DNA of 64,000 bases, from positions 1 to 64,000 of the forward strand of contig CAJYUW010000024.1 in assembly GCA_913778205.1 (NCBI GenBank), given 5' to 3'. The notes under the pieces were generated by a model that was given only the letters and a program-made list of their open reading frames with translations, made no database searches and was not told the origin of the DNA. Positions 1-7,442 of the stretch are shown piece after piece. This DNA is from an uncultured Curtobacterium sp. Lineage in GTDB: Bacteria; Actinomycetota; Actinomycetes; Actinomycetales; Microbacteriaceae. Made by a program: the position numbers and the translations under genes. Every line of letters starts with the position of its first letter. The stretch's first letter is position 1.

Positions 1-13
1 GTGTCGGCGGGGT

Positions 14-39
14 GGCGCGGGGGGGCGCCCCCCCGCGCC
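14..39. terminator. 26-nt perfect palindrome
   Basis: Seven G and seven C runs flanked by GGCGC/GCGCC form a perfect 26-nt palindrome with no spacer. It probably ends transcription of a gene to the left of the window. There is no T run, as is usual for terminator-like hairpins in high-GC actinobacteria, so the function is inferred. Confidence 0.5.
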
Positions 40-42
40 TCC

Positions 43-86
43 CGGCCGCTCGTGGGTCGCCGAGCGGCCGCTCGTCGGTCGCCGAC
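43..86. repeat. Two 22-bp direct repeats
   Basis: Two adjacent 22-bp copies beginning CGGCCGCTCGT (43-64 and 65-86) differ at two positions. They are noncoding and lie just after the palindrome at 14-39. The same kind of short tandem array recurs behind other genes in the window. Confidence 0.6.
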
Positions 87-261
87 GGACGCGGTGCGCT
101 TGTGAGTCGTCATCACACTTGAGATGATGGGAACTTCGGCGCCGGAGCCGGGTTCGAGTAGGGGGATCCGGCTCCGCGCCGGACCCGCGGCACGGCCGGC
201 CGCGCCGACGTCGTCCGAGGCTGCGAACCACCTGCGCGTTCCCGGCGTAGGTTCTCCATCC

Positions 262-1710
262 GTGAGCAGCACAGTCAAGAGTCTCGTACCGGCCCGGATG
301 GACCGGCTGCCGTGGACACGGTTCCACTGGAGCGTCGTCGTCGGCCTCGGGGTCTCCTGGATCCTGGACGGTCTCGAGATCCAGATCGTCTCGAACGCCG
401 GGTTCCAACAGGACCTCCAGCTCTCCACGCAGCAGGTGACGTCCCTCGGCACGATCTACCTCGTCGGCCAGGTCGTCGGCGCACTCGTGTTCGGGCGCAT
501 GTCGGACCGACTCGGGCGCCGGAAGCTGTTCATCCTCACGCTCGCGATCTACCTCATCGGCTCGGGCATCGCCGGGCTCGCGCAGGACTTCTGGTTCCTC
601 GCGGCGTTCCGGTTCGTCGCCGGCCTCGGCATCGGTGGCGAGTACGCGGCCATCAACTCGGCCATCGACGAGCTGATCCCGTCGAAGTACCGCGGCCACG
701 TCGACATCGCGATCAACGGCACCTACTGGGGCGGCGCGGCACTCGGTGCCTTCGCGAACATCTACCTGCTCGACACGTCGTACTTCGCCGAGAACGTCGG
801 GTGGCGCATCGGGTTCTTCCTCGGCCCGGTGCTCGGCATCGCGATCATCTTCCTCCGACGGCACATCCCGGAGAGTCCGCGGTGGCTGATGACCCACGGC
901 AAGGAGGACGAGGCCGAGGCGACGGTGTCGTCGATCGAACGGTCGGTCGAGGAGTCGACGGGGCAGAAGCTGCCGGAGGTCGACCCGTCGAAGGCGATGA
1001 CCGTCACGCCGCTCGACCGCGTGGGGCTGGTGACGATCGCGAAGGTCCTGTTCCGGCAGTACCCGAAGCGCACGCTGGTCGGTGCCACGATGATGATCAC
1101 GCAGGCGTTCCTCTACAACGCGATCTTCTTCACCTACGCGCTCGTGCTCACGAACTTCTTCGGGCTGAAGACCGCGCAGACCTCCGTCTACTTCTTCCCG
1201 TTCGCGATCGGCAACCTGCTCGGACCGCTCATCCTCGGGCGCTTCTTCGACACCTGGGGTCGTCGCCAGATGATCTTCCTGACCTACCTCGTGTCGGGCC
1301 TGGTGCTCGCGACGTCGGCGTTCCTGTTCCGGGCCGACGCCATCAGTGCCACCGTCCAGGTCGTGTTCTGGTGCGTGTCCTTCTTCTTCGCCTCGGCCGG
1401 CGCCTCGAGCGCCTACCTGACGGTCTCGGAGATCTTCCCGCTCGAGCTGCGGTCGCAGGCCATCTCGTACTTCTTCGCGCTCGCGCAGATCTTCGGAGCG
1501 ATCGCACCGGCCATCTACGGCGCCTTCATCGGCGACGGGTCCTCGCGGGAGCCGCTCTTCTGGGGCTACCTGCTCGGCTCGGCGGTGATGATCATCGGCG
1601 GGGTGATCGCGCTGGTCTTCGGGGTGGACTCGGCCCGGAAGGGACTCGAGGACATCACGCAGCCGCTCTCGGTCCTCACCGGGCAGGAGGAGCCTGCCGA
1701 GCGGCGCTGA
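262..1710 (+). CDS. MFS sugar/metabolite transporter
   Basis: A 482-residue major facilitator superfamily permease of the inner membrane with about 12 hydrophobic segments. Two sugar-porter landmarks are visible: the loop 2-3 motif GRMSDRLGRRKLF near residue 78 and PESPRWL near residue 203, which marks the end of the first half in sugar and aromatic-acid/H+ symporters. The substrate cannot be read from sequence. I chose GTG 262 rather than ATG 124 because a TAGGTT -10 box sits 8 bases upstream, the leaderless layout seen all over this window, and because the extra 46 residues are Arg/Ala/Pro-rich and not transporter-like. ATG 298 is an alternative start. The gene is followed by the strong hairpin at 1807-1844 and by a GntR regulator that may control it. 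Confidence 0.85.
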   Translation: MSSTVKSLVPARMDRLPWTRFHWSVVVGLGVSWILDGLEIQIVSNAGFQQDLQLSTQQVTSLGTIYLVGQVVGALVFGRMSDRLGRRKLFILTLAIYLIGSGIAGLAQDFWFLAAFRFVAGLGIGGEYAAINSAIDELIPSKYRGHVDIAINGTYWGGAALGAFANIYLLDTSYFAENVGWRIGFFLGPVLGIAIIFLRRHIPESPRWLMTHGKEDEAEATVSSIERSVEESTGQKLPEVDPSKAMTVTPLDRVGLVTIAKVLFRQYPKRTLVGATMMITQAFLYNAIFFTYALVLTNFFGLKTAQTSVYFFPFAIGNLLGPLILGRFFDTWGRRQMIFLTYLVSGLVLATSAFLFRADAISATVQVVFWCVSFFFASAGASSAYLTVSEIFPLELRSQAISYFFALAQIFGAIAPAIYGAFIGDGSSREPLFWGYLLGSAVMIIGGVIALVFGVDSARKGLEDITQPLSVLTGQEEPAERR

Positions 1711-1766
1711 CATTTCGGATGCAGAGTGTTCAGTGTGCTGCGGGTGATCGTGCCACGCTCACCGGC

Positions 1767-1850
1767 ATGGCACTCCTCCACAGCATCTCCGACACGCAGA
1801 CGATCCACGGCGGTCTCCGTCCCGACCCGGACGGAGACCGCCGTGCGTGA
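1767..1850 (+). CDS. Possible 27-residue leader peptide
   Basis: A small ORF beginning MALLHSISDTQ starts at ATG 1767, seven bases after CACGCT, which would suit a leaderless start. Its last third lies inside the 16-bp-stem hairpin at 1807-1844, and it ends eight bases into the next ORF (GTGCGTGA). This layout would allow translation of the leader to affect hairpin folding and translation of the GntR gene. I do not recognise the peptide, it has no obvious run of one amino acid, and it may not be a gene. Confidence 0.3.
   Translation: MALLHSISDTQTIHGGLRPDPDGDRRA
1807..1844 (+). terminator. Hairpin between MFS and GntR genes
   Basis: ACGGCGGTCTCCGTCC (1807-1822) pairs perfectly with its complement at 1829-1844 across a six-base loop. 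The 16-bp stem would be a strong terminator for the MFS transporter gene or an attenuator in front of the GntR gene, whose likely start overlaps its 3' edge. Confidence 0.6.
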
Positions 1851-2541
1851 TCCTGGCCGGGTGGACCGCACACCAGACCGCCGCCGGACACGCGAGCCGG
1901 ACACGCTCGCCGTGCGGCGCAACCTGCTCCGCGACGCCGTCTTCGTGATCTTGCTCGAGAACGTCCTGCTCGGCGTCTACCGGCGGGGCGAACGGCTGCG
2001 CCTCGACCGGATCGCCGAGGACCTGCAGGTCTCACGCACTCCGGTGCGCGAGGCGCTGGCGCCCCTCGAGGCGCTGCGGCTCGTCAGCGTGCAGCAGTAC
2101 GTCGGCGTGGTCATCGCGCACTGGACGGTCGGGCAGATGTGCGAACGACTGCGGATCGCACGGTCCATGCTCGTCGCCCCGCTCGGCGCCGGAGCCCCGA
2201 CGGAGGACCGGTTCGACGTCCGCGCGCTCGCCGAGTGCCGGACCGAGGCCGGGTGCCTGGTCGAGATCGGTGCCTGGGTGCTCCGACGATCCGGGGCGAC
2301 GGTCAGTGCGGACTGGCTCGAGTCGCAGGCCGCGGTGCTCGACGTCTTCTTCACGGATGACGTGTGCGCGGCGAACGGCATCGACGCCGCCGTCGACCGG
2401 CGGGACCGGATGGCACTGCTGGCGCGAGCGCGGTCGGCCGCGGAGCGGGATGCCGTGGCGGCGTGCACCACGGCGTTGGTGGAGTTGGCCGATGCGCTGA
2501 TCGCGATGCCCGCCCGGTTCCGGGTGGCGTTGTCGGCGTGA
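1843..2541 (+). CDS. GntR-family transcriptional regulator
   Basis: A 232-residue DNA-binding protein. Residues ~30-90 form the GntR winged helix with the recognition-helix signature VSRTPVREAL. The remainder is a weakly conserved, mostly helical FCD-like ligand domain in which I cannot identify the usual metal-binding histidines. GTG 1843 overlaps the small ORF that precedes it; GTG 1861 is an equally possible start, and both lack a ribosome binding site. The gene lies downstream of and in the same direction as the sugar-type transporter, which it may regulate together with itself. The N-terminal extension upstream of 1843 seen in the open frame is not GntR-like and was excluded. Confidence 0.75.
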   Translation: MRDPGRVDRTPDRRRTREPDTLAVRRNLLRDAVFVILLENVLLGVYRRGERLRLDRIAEDLQVSRTPVREALAPLEALRLVSVQQYVGVVIAHWTVGQMCERLRIARSMLVAPLGAGAPTEDRFDVRALAECRTEAGCLVEIGAWVLRRSGATVSADWLESQAAVLDVFFTDDVCAANGIDAAVDRRDRMALLARARSAAERDAVAACTTALVELADALIAMPARFRVALSA

Positions 2542-2720
2542 CCCCGCGCAGACGGTACTCGCGGTCCGGACGACAGGCCGCGGCGAGCAGGGCGCGGACG
2601 TCGAGCCCGAACGGCCGGCAGCGGGGGCTGCGTCCGGGGTCGGGTCCCGGACGACCTGCTGAGCGACGTGCTGGGTGACGTGCCGGGCGAGGCGCGTCCC
2701 GAGGTCGTGCGCGCCCTGGA

Positions 2721-2749
2721 CGGGGGCGCGGCCGGTGGCCGCGCCCCCG
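2721..2749 (+). terminator. Terminator-like hairpin
   Basis: CGGGGGCGCGGCC (2721-2733) pairs perfectly with GGCCGCGCCCCCG (2737-2749) over a GGT loop. The 13-bp stem lies about 180 bp after the GntR stop and could end that transcript. Confidence 0.5.
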
Positions 2750-2972
2750 TCGAGTCGCCCCCGCCGGCGGACGCCTCGCGATCGGGCGCGCGGGTCCGGT
2801 GGCCGGGGGAGCGACGTCGGGTGCTGTGTCGCGACTACGGAGCAGGGCTCCGGAACGTGATCGCCGCGTCCCGATGATGGTATGCACCGGGGTACGTGTC
2901 GACAACCCCCACGTGTCCCCACTTCGGGGGACCGGCTGGAGCACGCGGCGCGCGCGGCCGTCGTGGTCCGGG

Positions 2973-3001
2973 TCGAGAGCGGGCCAGACCTCCTGTATGG
3001 T
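2973..3001 (+). promoter_or_regulatory. Putative tRNA-Ser promoter
   Basis: TCGAGA (2973-2978) and TATGGT (2996-3001) are separated by 17 bp and lie 25 bases before the mature tRNA 5' end, the expected place for a housekeeping promoter. Confidence 0.45.
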
Positions 3002-3026
3002 GGGGGCAGCGCTCGCGAGGGCGCTT

Positions 3027-3116
3027 GGAGACGTCGCATAGTCAGGCCGAGTGCACCACCCTGCTAAGGTGGAGTCCCCTTTGAGGGGACCGAGGGTTCA
3101 AATCCCTCCGTCTCCG
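3027..3116 (+). tRNA. tRNA-Ser(GCT)
   Basis: A class II tRNA of 90 nt. The acceptor stem GGAGACG pairs with CGTCTCC, followed by discriminator G. The anticodon stem is CCACC/GGTGG around the loop CTGCTAA, giving anticodon GCT for AGC/AGU serine codons. A long variable arm (AGTCCCC...GGGGACC) and the T-loop GGTTCAAATCC are clear. No CCA is encoded. It forms the left boundary of the accessory island, but I could not find a repeated copy of its 3' end further right, so it cannot be shown to be the integration site. Confidence 0.95.
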
Positions 3117-3130
3117 CACTCGGGATGTTA

Positions 3131-3168
3131 ACGGTCTCGACCCGTCCATGTTGATGGGTCGAGGCCGT
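3131..3168 (+). terminator. tRNA-Ser terminator
   Basis: ACGGTCTCGACCC and GGGTCGAGGCCGT form a 13-bp stem with one T-G wobble around a 12-base loop, beginning 15 bases after the tRNA. It is a reasonable terminator for the tRNA transcript. Confidence 0.6.
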
Positions 3169-3401
3169 GCATCTCAATGTTGGTGCGGATCGAAGAGCTG
3201 GCTTTCGGAAGCACGCGGCGCTCCGTGCGACATCAATTCTGGCCCATGCGACCTCGGCTCCCGTGCCGTCAGTGGTATCGAGGTTGTGCCTGCGGTGCGA
3301 CCTGCGTTCGGTCTGCATCCAGATCGCGCCGTAGCGGAGGGAACAGACGAGCCGCTGCTAGCGTTTGATTTTGCGACGCACGTGTGGAGGGAGGTCTGAC
3401 C

Positions 3402-3899
3402 ATGGCACTTGTCAAAGACGTAGCTCGGTCCGCGGCCCTCCGTGCCCTACAGCAGCACTGGGACGGGCAGATCCCAGTCGACCCGGCACGTATCGCGATG
3501 AAGCTCTGCATGCGCGTGTACCGTGCCTACCTCGACGATGACGAGTCGGGGAGGATCAGCAAGCGTGCTGGGGAACCGGCCGAGATTGTCATCAATGCAA
3601 ACGAGCCGCTACTGCGGCAGAACTTCACGTGCGCCCACGAACTCGGCCACTGGTTCGAGAGAGAGCGCCAAGACGACGGTGAGTATTCGTTCGTCGACCA
3701 TCGCAATGCCAAGCCCAACGACGCGCGCGAGTGGTTCGCAGAGCATTTCGCGGCTAATCTGTTAATGCCGACGCGCGAGTTCATCGCTGCAGCGGACGAG
3801 GGCCTCAGCGTCGCGTCGCTGTCGGATCGCTTCGTCGTCTCGCAGCCGGCAGTCCGCAGCCGTCTCCGCGCTCTCGGACTTCTCGATGGCGGGCATTGA
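3402..3899 (+). CDS. ImmA/IrrE-family metallo-endopeptidase
   Basis: A 165-residue soluble zinc peptidase of the ImmA/IrrE (COG2856) type. The zinc motif HELGH is near residue 79, and the third-ligand segment AEHFAANLLMP near residue 113 matches the family's E..AN.FA..LLMP pattern. A winged-helix-like end (VSQPAVRSRLRALGLL) follows. Family members cleave repressors of mobile elements, or act in DNA-damage responses and toxin-antitoxin units. ATG 3402 has GGAGGGAGG about 8 bases upstream; the in-frame start at 3384 lacks one. The gene overlaps the next one by 14 bp, which implies joint translation. No cognate Xre/ImmR repressor or integrase is nearby, so a classic ICE role is unlikely. GC content is lower than in the flanks, a sign of acquisition. 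Confidence 0.85.
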   Translation: MALVKDVARSAALRALQQHWDGQIPVDPARIAMKLCMRVYRAYLDDDESGRISKRAGEPAEIVINANEPLLRQNFTCAHELGHWFERERQDDGEYSFVDHRNAKPNDAREWFAEHFAANLLMPTREFIAAADEGLSVASLSDRFVVSQPAVRSRLRALGLLDGGH

Positions 3900-4281
3900 C
3901 GACAACTTGGGTCTTCAGAACGATTCGGAGCCGGATGTTGATCCTCCATTCAACTTTGGTGAAGAGCCAGCAGAAGATCTGAGCGGAGACGTTCCCTACC
4001 GGCTTCAGCCGAACTGGCAAGAGGCAATCGTCCGCATGCAGACGGCGTCGACACCGGTCGACGACTACGAAGCGGCGCGGAACAAGCAGGCCGAGGAGGT
4101 CGCGAACCAGGCTGGCCAAAACACGAAGTGGAGGCCGGTCCTGTTCTGGACTGTGTACGGGATCGTGCTCGCGTTCGCTACCGTGAGCGTCCTCGGGATC
4201 GTGGCTTACATGATCTACTTCGGCAAGGAAGCAAGCCCCGTGGTTCTCAGCACTTGGGCGGGGGTAGCGTGGCGCAGGTAG
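3886..4281 (+). CDS. Membrane protein coupled to ImmA, probably frameshifted
   Basis: The first frame encodes 131 residues: an acidic, soluble N-terminal half and one clear membrane segment at ~85-112 (beginning VLFWTVYGIVLAF). It ends abruptly in VAWRR. The -1 frame continues without a stop from about 4260 to 4352 with AQVVGLMLVITRHLFPQTHD, which reads as a second membrane helix and a natural basic/hydrophilic tail. The frames meet at a run of five G (4260-4264). The intact protein would therefore have two helices and about 154 residues; a lost or gained G, a sequencing error, or a frameshift during translation are all possible. The ATG lies inside the last codons of the metallopeptidase. 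Function is unknown; the pairing suggests a peptidase-controlled membrane effector, which is inference. Confidence 0.65.
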   Translation: MAGIDDNLGLQNDSEPDVDPPFNFGEEPAEDLSGDVPYRLQPNWQEAIVRMQTASTPVDDYEAARNKQAEEVANQAGQNTKWRPVLFWTVYGIVLAFATVSVLGIVAYMIYFGKEASPVVLSTWAGVAWRR

Positions 4282-4352
4282 TCGGCCTGATGCTCGTCAT
4301 CACTCGTCATTTGTTTCCCCAAACGCACGATCCGATGATCCCGGAGAAGTAG

Positions 4353-4637
4353 CCAGCACGGTCCCGCGAATGAACGCGGTGTGGCAAATTCAACTTACGT
4401 GCGCGCCGTGCCTGAATCCCACTGAACGAGCAACGCGCGCTCCGTGAACGAGGCGACCCGTTCTCCACTTCAAGCGACCAGGTCGATGATGAACGAGCAC
4501 GGAGTTCCTAGTGCCTCCGACCGCGGCCACCGGACGTCGCGATTAGCGACGGGGACTGATGCCGTGCTTTGCGGCTTGGTGCTCACGCCGTGGCTCTCTG
4601 GGACGCAGTGGTTCATGTATCGCCGAACGGTGAACTG
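4353..4637. other. Intergenic, nothing recognised
   Basis: About 285 bp of island DNA with lower GC and no supported gene, RNA or repeat. Confidence 0.4.
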
Positions 4638-4892
4638 ATGCGACTCCGGAACGCCGCCGACTTGCTCGGCCTCACCCGCCGCAAAGGGCGACGATCGTGG
4701 CGATCATCCGCCAGCGACACCGGTACGATCCTCATGGTGTTCGCGTTCGGCGGTTTCATCACTGCCTTCGCATTCTTGCTGAAGGAACGGTTGGCTAGCG
4801 CTGGGCTCTTCGCGATTGCCGGCGTGATTTGCCTACTCCTTGGAGGACTCTGCTTGCTCCTCGGTCGCGCTAGACGACCTCGCCAGAAGTGA
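4638..4892 (+). CDS. Small two-helix membrane protein
   Basis: An 84-residue protein: a basic N-terminal 25 residues (LTRRKGRRSWR), then two hydrophobic helices at ~28-48 (TGTILMVFAFGGF) and ~54-77, and a short Arg/Lys tail. This is an inner-membrane hairpin with positively charged ends inside. I do not recognise the family. ATG 4638 was chosen because the longer frame from 4569 adds residues without membrane or other protein-like character; neither start has a convincing ribosome binding site. It is an orphan in the accessory island. Confidence 0.5.
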   Translation: MRLRNAADLLGLTRRKGRRSWRSSASDTGTILMVFAFGGFITAFAFLLKERLASAGLFAIAGVICLLLGGLCLLLGRARRPRQK

Positions 4893-5046
4893 GCGCAGCC
4901 GTCAACTGACGCAGTGGTGGCAAGCCGGACGCATCTGTGCGTTGGGTAGCCGCGTGGCTACCCGATCATTCGAGGGGATGACGCGACCCGCGTCGCAGCT
5001 GCGGTAGAAGGGATCACACGGCACTCGGCCGTACGAGGGGAGCACC

Positions 5047-5556
5047 ATGCGAATCACATCGAAGCGCTCGGCACTGTGGGCATTGCCACTGGGGGCCGTC
5101 CTTCTTTCACTCACTCTTGCGGCGCCGGCGCATGCCGACGCCACCACGGCTGACACTGATCAGCCTGTTCTCTCAAGCACGCTGACGATCACCAACAGCG
5201 ACGGAACATCCAGCACGACATCCTCGACCGGGACCTTGCAGTCCGTCCGAGACGTCACTCCTGCCGATGACGTCAACGCGGATCAGCCGGCGCAGGTCGC
5301 GAGTCGGGCAGCGGCAAGCCCCGCAGTCGCCGGGCCACAGGGGACGAAGCTTCTCTGCAACAAGTTCTACAAGTTCTCGGACGCAAACCTCAGCTACACC
5401 GTGCAGCACCAGTGCGGAGGGAACACCGTCCCGTGGGGCATCAAGCTCTCGCCAGCCGCCTGCGCGACAGCTACGGGCCTCGTCACCGAAGCCCCGCAGC
5501 ACTGGACGAAGAACGGGAAGGGACTGCTGCAGGTTTGGTTGACTCCTGACAGGTAG
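5047..5556 (+). pseudogene. Secreted protein truncated by IS3 element
   Basis: A Sec signal peptide (MRITSKRS, hydrophobic core, cleavage after AHA near residue 30) leads into a Thr/Ser-rich segment and then a cysteine-containing domain (CNKFYKF...QHQCGGNTVPWGIKLS). The frame enters the left inverted repeat of the IS element at 5520, so the last dozen residues (LLQVWLTPDR) are IS-derived and the native C-terminus is missing. A ribosome binding site GAGGGGAGC precedes ATG 5047. The missing 3' part is not found on the other side of the IS, where a transposase remnant begins instead, so more than a simple insertion has happened. The remaining protein could still be exported. Function is unknown. 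Confidence 0.7.
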
Positions 5557-5588
5557 GGGCACTGGTTCCTGCTGGAAGGATGTGCGCC

Positions 5589-5885
5589 ATGGTGAAGGCG
5601 TATCCGGAAGAGTTCCGCCGTGATGTGATCGCGGTCGCTCGGAAGGGTGAGGCGTCGGTGCGGCAGGTCGCGAAGGACTTCGGAGTGTCCGAGTCCTGTC
5701 TGGCCCGCTGGCTGCGCCTCGCGGACCGCGACGACGGCATCAGCGCTGCAGCGGCTCCGTCGGGGAGAGCGGTCGAGCAGGCGGAGCTGCGGGACGCGCA
5801 GAAACGGATCCGGTTGCTCGAGCAGGAGAACGAGATCCTCCGCCGGGCGGCGGCGTACTTCGCCCAGTCGCAGCTCCCAAAATGA
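5589..5885 (+). CDS. IS3-family transposase OrfA
   Basis: A 98-residue helix-turn-helix protein of the IS3 OrfA (HTH_Tnp_1) type. It opens YPEEFRRDVIAVARKGEAS, has VRQVAKDFGVSESCLARWL as the DNA-binding motif, and ends in a leucine-zipper-like helix (LRDAQKRIRLLEQENEILRR). It binds the IS ends and joins OrfB to form the active transposase. ATG 5589 has GGAAGG nine bases upstream; ATG 5580 lies too close to it. The reading frame ends CTC CCA AAA TGA, so the heptamer C CCA AAA (5876-5882) allows a -1 slip into OrfB directly before the stop. Confidence 0.9.
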   Translation: MVKAYPEEFRRDVIAVARKGEASVRQVAKDFGVSESCLARWLRLADRDDGISAAAAPSGRAVEQAELRDAQKRIRLLEQENEILRRAAAYFAQSQLPK

Positions 5886-6751
5886 TCTACCCGCTGGTCC
5901 TCGAACTCGCCGCAGACCGGATCCCGGTCGCGGTGGCCTGCCGGGTGCTGGGATTCTCGAAGCAGGCGTTCTATCGGTGGCGTGCGAGCCCCGTGTCGAA
6001 CCGCGACTGGGACGACGCGCACCTGACCAACGCTGCGATTGACGCGCACCGGGATGACCCGACGTTCGGGTACCGGTTCATCGCCGACGACCTCCAAGCG
6101 GCCGGCCACCGGGTTTCGGAACGGCGGGTGTGGCGGTTGTGCTCCCAGCAGCGGCTCTGGTCATTGCACGCGAAGAAACGCGGCCTGCACCGCAAGGCGG
6201 GACCACCAGTGCACGACGACCGGGTCCGACGGGCGTTCACGGCACCGGATCTGGACCGGTTGTGGTTGACGGACATCACGGAGCATCGGACCGGTGAGGG
6301 CAAGCTCTACCTCTGCGCGATCAAGGACGCGTGCTCGCGGCGCATCGTCGGCTACTCGATCAGTGACCGGATGCGTTCCTCGCTCGCCGTCGCGGCCCTG
6401 CAGATGGCAGTGCAGCGCCGGAACCCGGCCGGGACGGTCGTGCACTCGGACCGCGGCAGCCAGTTTCGTTCCAAGCGCTTCGTCCGTGCGATCGAGGACG
6501 CCGGGCTGCTTGGGTCGATGGGGCGGGTCGGGGCGTGCGCGGACAACGCGGCGATGGAATCCTTTTTCGCGCTCCTGCAGAAGAACGTCCTCAACCGGAC
6601 ACGATGGGCCACCCGGGAAGAGCTCCGGCTCGCGATCATCACCTGGATCGAAGCGACCTACCACCGGAAACGACGGCAACGCGGTCTCGGCAAGTTGACC
6701 CCGATCGAGTACGAGACGATCATCAACCCACAGGTCGCACTCGCGGCCTAA
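5882..6751 (+). CDS. IS3-family transposase OrfB, DDE catalytic subunit
   Basis: A 289-residue integrase-core (rve) protein with the full catalytic triad: D in WLTDITEH (~131), D in HSDRGSQF (~189) and E in AMESFF (~225), with exactly 35 residues between the second D and E as in IS3 enzymes. The N-terminal HTH_21-like part contains PTFGYRFIADDL. Its ATG overlaps the OrfA stop in the -1 frame (ATGA). The frameshifted OrfAB fusion should be the active transposase and OrfB alone is probably made poorly. No stop or missing catalytic residue is visible, so the element may be active. Confidence 0.92.
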   Translation: MIYPLVLELAADRIPVAVACRVLGFSKQAFYRWRASPVSNRDWDDAHLTNAAIDAHRDDPTFGYRFIADDLQAAGHRVSERRVWRLCSQQRLWSLHAKKRGLHRKAGPPVHDDRVRRAFTAPDLDRLWLTDITEHRTGEGKLYLCAIKDACSRRIVGYSISDRMRSSLAVAALQMAVQRRNPAGTVVHSDRGSQFRSKRFVRAIEDAGLLGSMGRVGACADNAAMESFFALLQKNVLNRTRWATREELRLAIITWIEATYHRKRRQRGLGKLTPIEYETIINPQVALAA

Positions 6752-6783
6752 ACGAATGAGTCAACTCAACCTGCAGCAGTCCC

Positions 6784-7356
6784 GAGCGCTCTCGCTACCG
6801 GCTCATCCCCCGTAGCGGTTACGACGCCACCCGCGCGCGCCAGTACTCTTACCCGGAGTTCACCGACCCGAAGGTCTACGACGCAGAGTCCGACACCTGG
6901 ACCGACGTCGTCATCCCGTGCAAGACCGTGAAAGTCCCCGGGGTTCTCAGCGACAAGAACGGCGTCAAGAACCAGAACCACCTCAAGTACGGTCAGGAGT
7001 ACGAGTACAAGTCCGACGTGTGGCGCGCCTGGTTCGGCAAGCGCAACAACGTCGAGAACGGTAACTCGTGTCTCAAGGACGCGGACCGCGAGGCGCTCGG
7101 GGTTCCGATGAAGCGACGCATGCGTGGCCCCTGGATCGTCGAGATGGCCGGCGCCATGGCAGCAGCGAGCGCCGACATCTCCCGCATCATCGACTGGCTC
7201 AAGGCCCGCCTCGCTCTCCGTGGGATGAACCGCATGAACCGCTCGAGCGCCGCGCTCTTCGAGCCCGGCCTCGAAAGCCTCACGGTCGAAGAGCACGATC
7301 GTCGCAACCCGTTCAACCGACTTGCGGAGATAGAGCAACTCAGACTCATCGCGTAG
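6784..7356 (+). pseudogene. 5'-truncated transposase remnant
   Basis: An open frame of 190 codons starts exactly at the right end of the IS and has no start of its own; GTG 6928 is the first in-frame candidate. The second half (KYGQEYEYKSDVW, NNVENGNSCLKD, MKRRMRGPWIVEMAGAMA) resembles, from memory, the C-terminal end of a family of actinobacterial DDE transposase-like proteins in which the glutamate of VEG-N-LKD is catalytic. The N-terminal catalytic part is absent. It is most simply the tail of an older mobile element cut by the IS3 insertion. The family assignment is tentative. Confidence 0.55.
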
Positions 7357-7413
7357 CGCACTGCGCGCTCCGAACTGAACATCGACCCTCCTGACGGCCG
7401 CCCCGGCCGCGGT

Positions 7414-7442
7414 ACCCCCTGCCCGCTTTTCGGGCAGGGGGT
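7414..7442 (+). terminator. Rho-independent terminator
   Basis: ACCCCCTGCCCG (7414-7425) and its complement CGGGCAGGGGGT (7431-7442) flank a CTTTT loop and are followed by TTCTGTCGTT. It closes the accessory island on the right. Confidence 0.75.

Larger units (their letters stand above)
2542..3026. other. Intergenic region without recognisable gene
   Basis: About 485 bp between the GntR gene and tRNA-Ser. The short open frames here have no recognisable product. It contains the hairpin at 2721-2749, a CCCC-ACTTC-GGGGGAC element at 2917-2932 that recurs in front of the glycosyltransferase gene at 16516, and the tRNA promoter. Confidence 0.5.
5520..6783 (+). mobile_element. Complete IS3-family insertion sequence
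   Basis: A 1,264-bp element bounded by 26-bp inverted repeats that match at 24 positions. The left end starts GGGACTGCTGCAGGTTTGG, and the complement of the right end starts GGGACTGCTGCAGGTTGAG. It carries overlapping orfA and orfB with a CCCAAAA frameshift site, all typical of the IS3 family. The flanking bases (GAA on the left, GAG on the right) do not give a clear 3-4-bp target duplication, and the two flanks come from different genes, so a deletion or recombination probably followed insertion. Confidence 0.9.

Noticed and set aside
124-261. N-terminal extension of the MFS transporter from ATG 124.
   Set aside because: No transporter-like sequence, and a leaderless promoter at 248-253 explains GTG 262.
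3148-3399. Open frame of 83 codons directly in front of the metallopeptidase gene.
   Set aside because: Cys/Arg/Ala-rich composition, no domain, no ribosome binding site; it overlaps the tRNA terminator hairpin at its start.
4444-4638. Open frame of 64 codons in the island.
   Set aside because: No start signal, no hydrophobic or domain pattern, and it overlaps the start of the better membrane protein gene.
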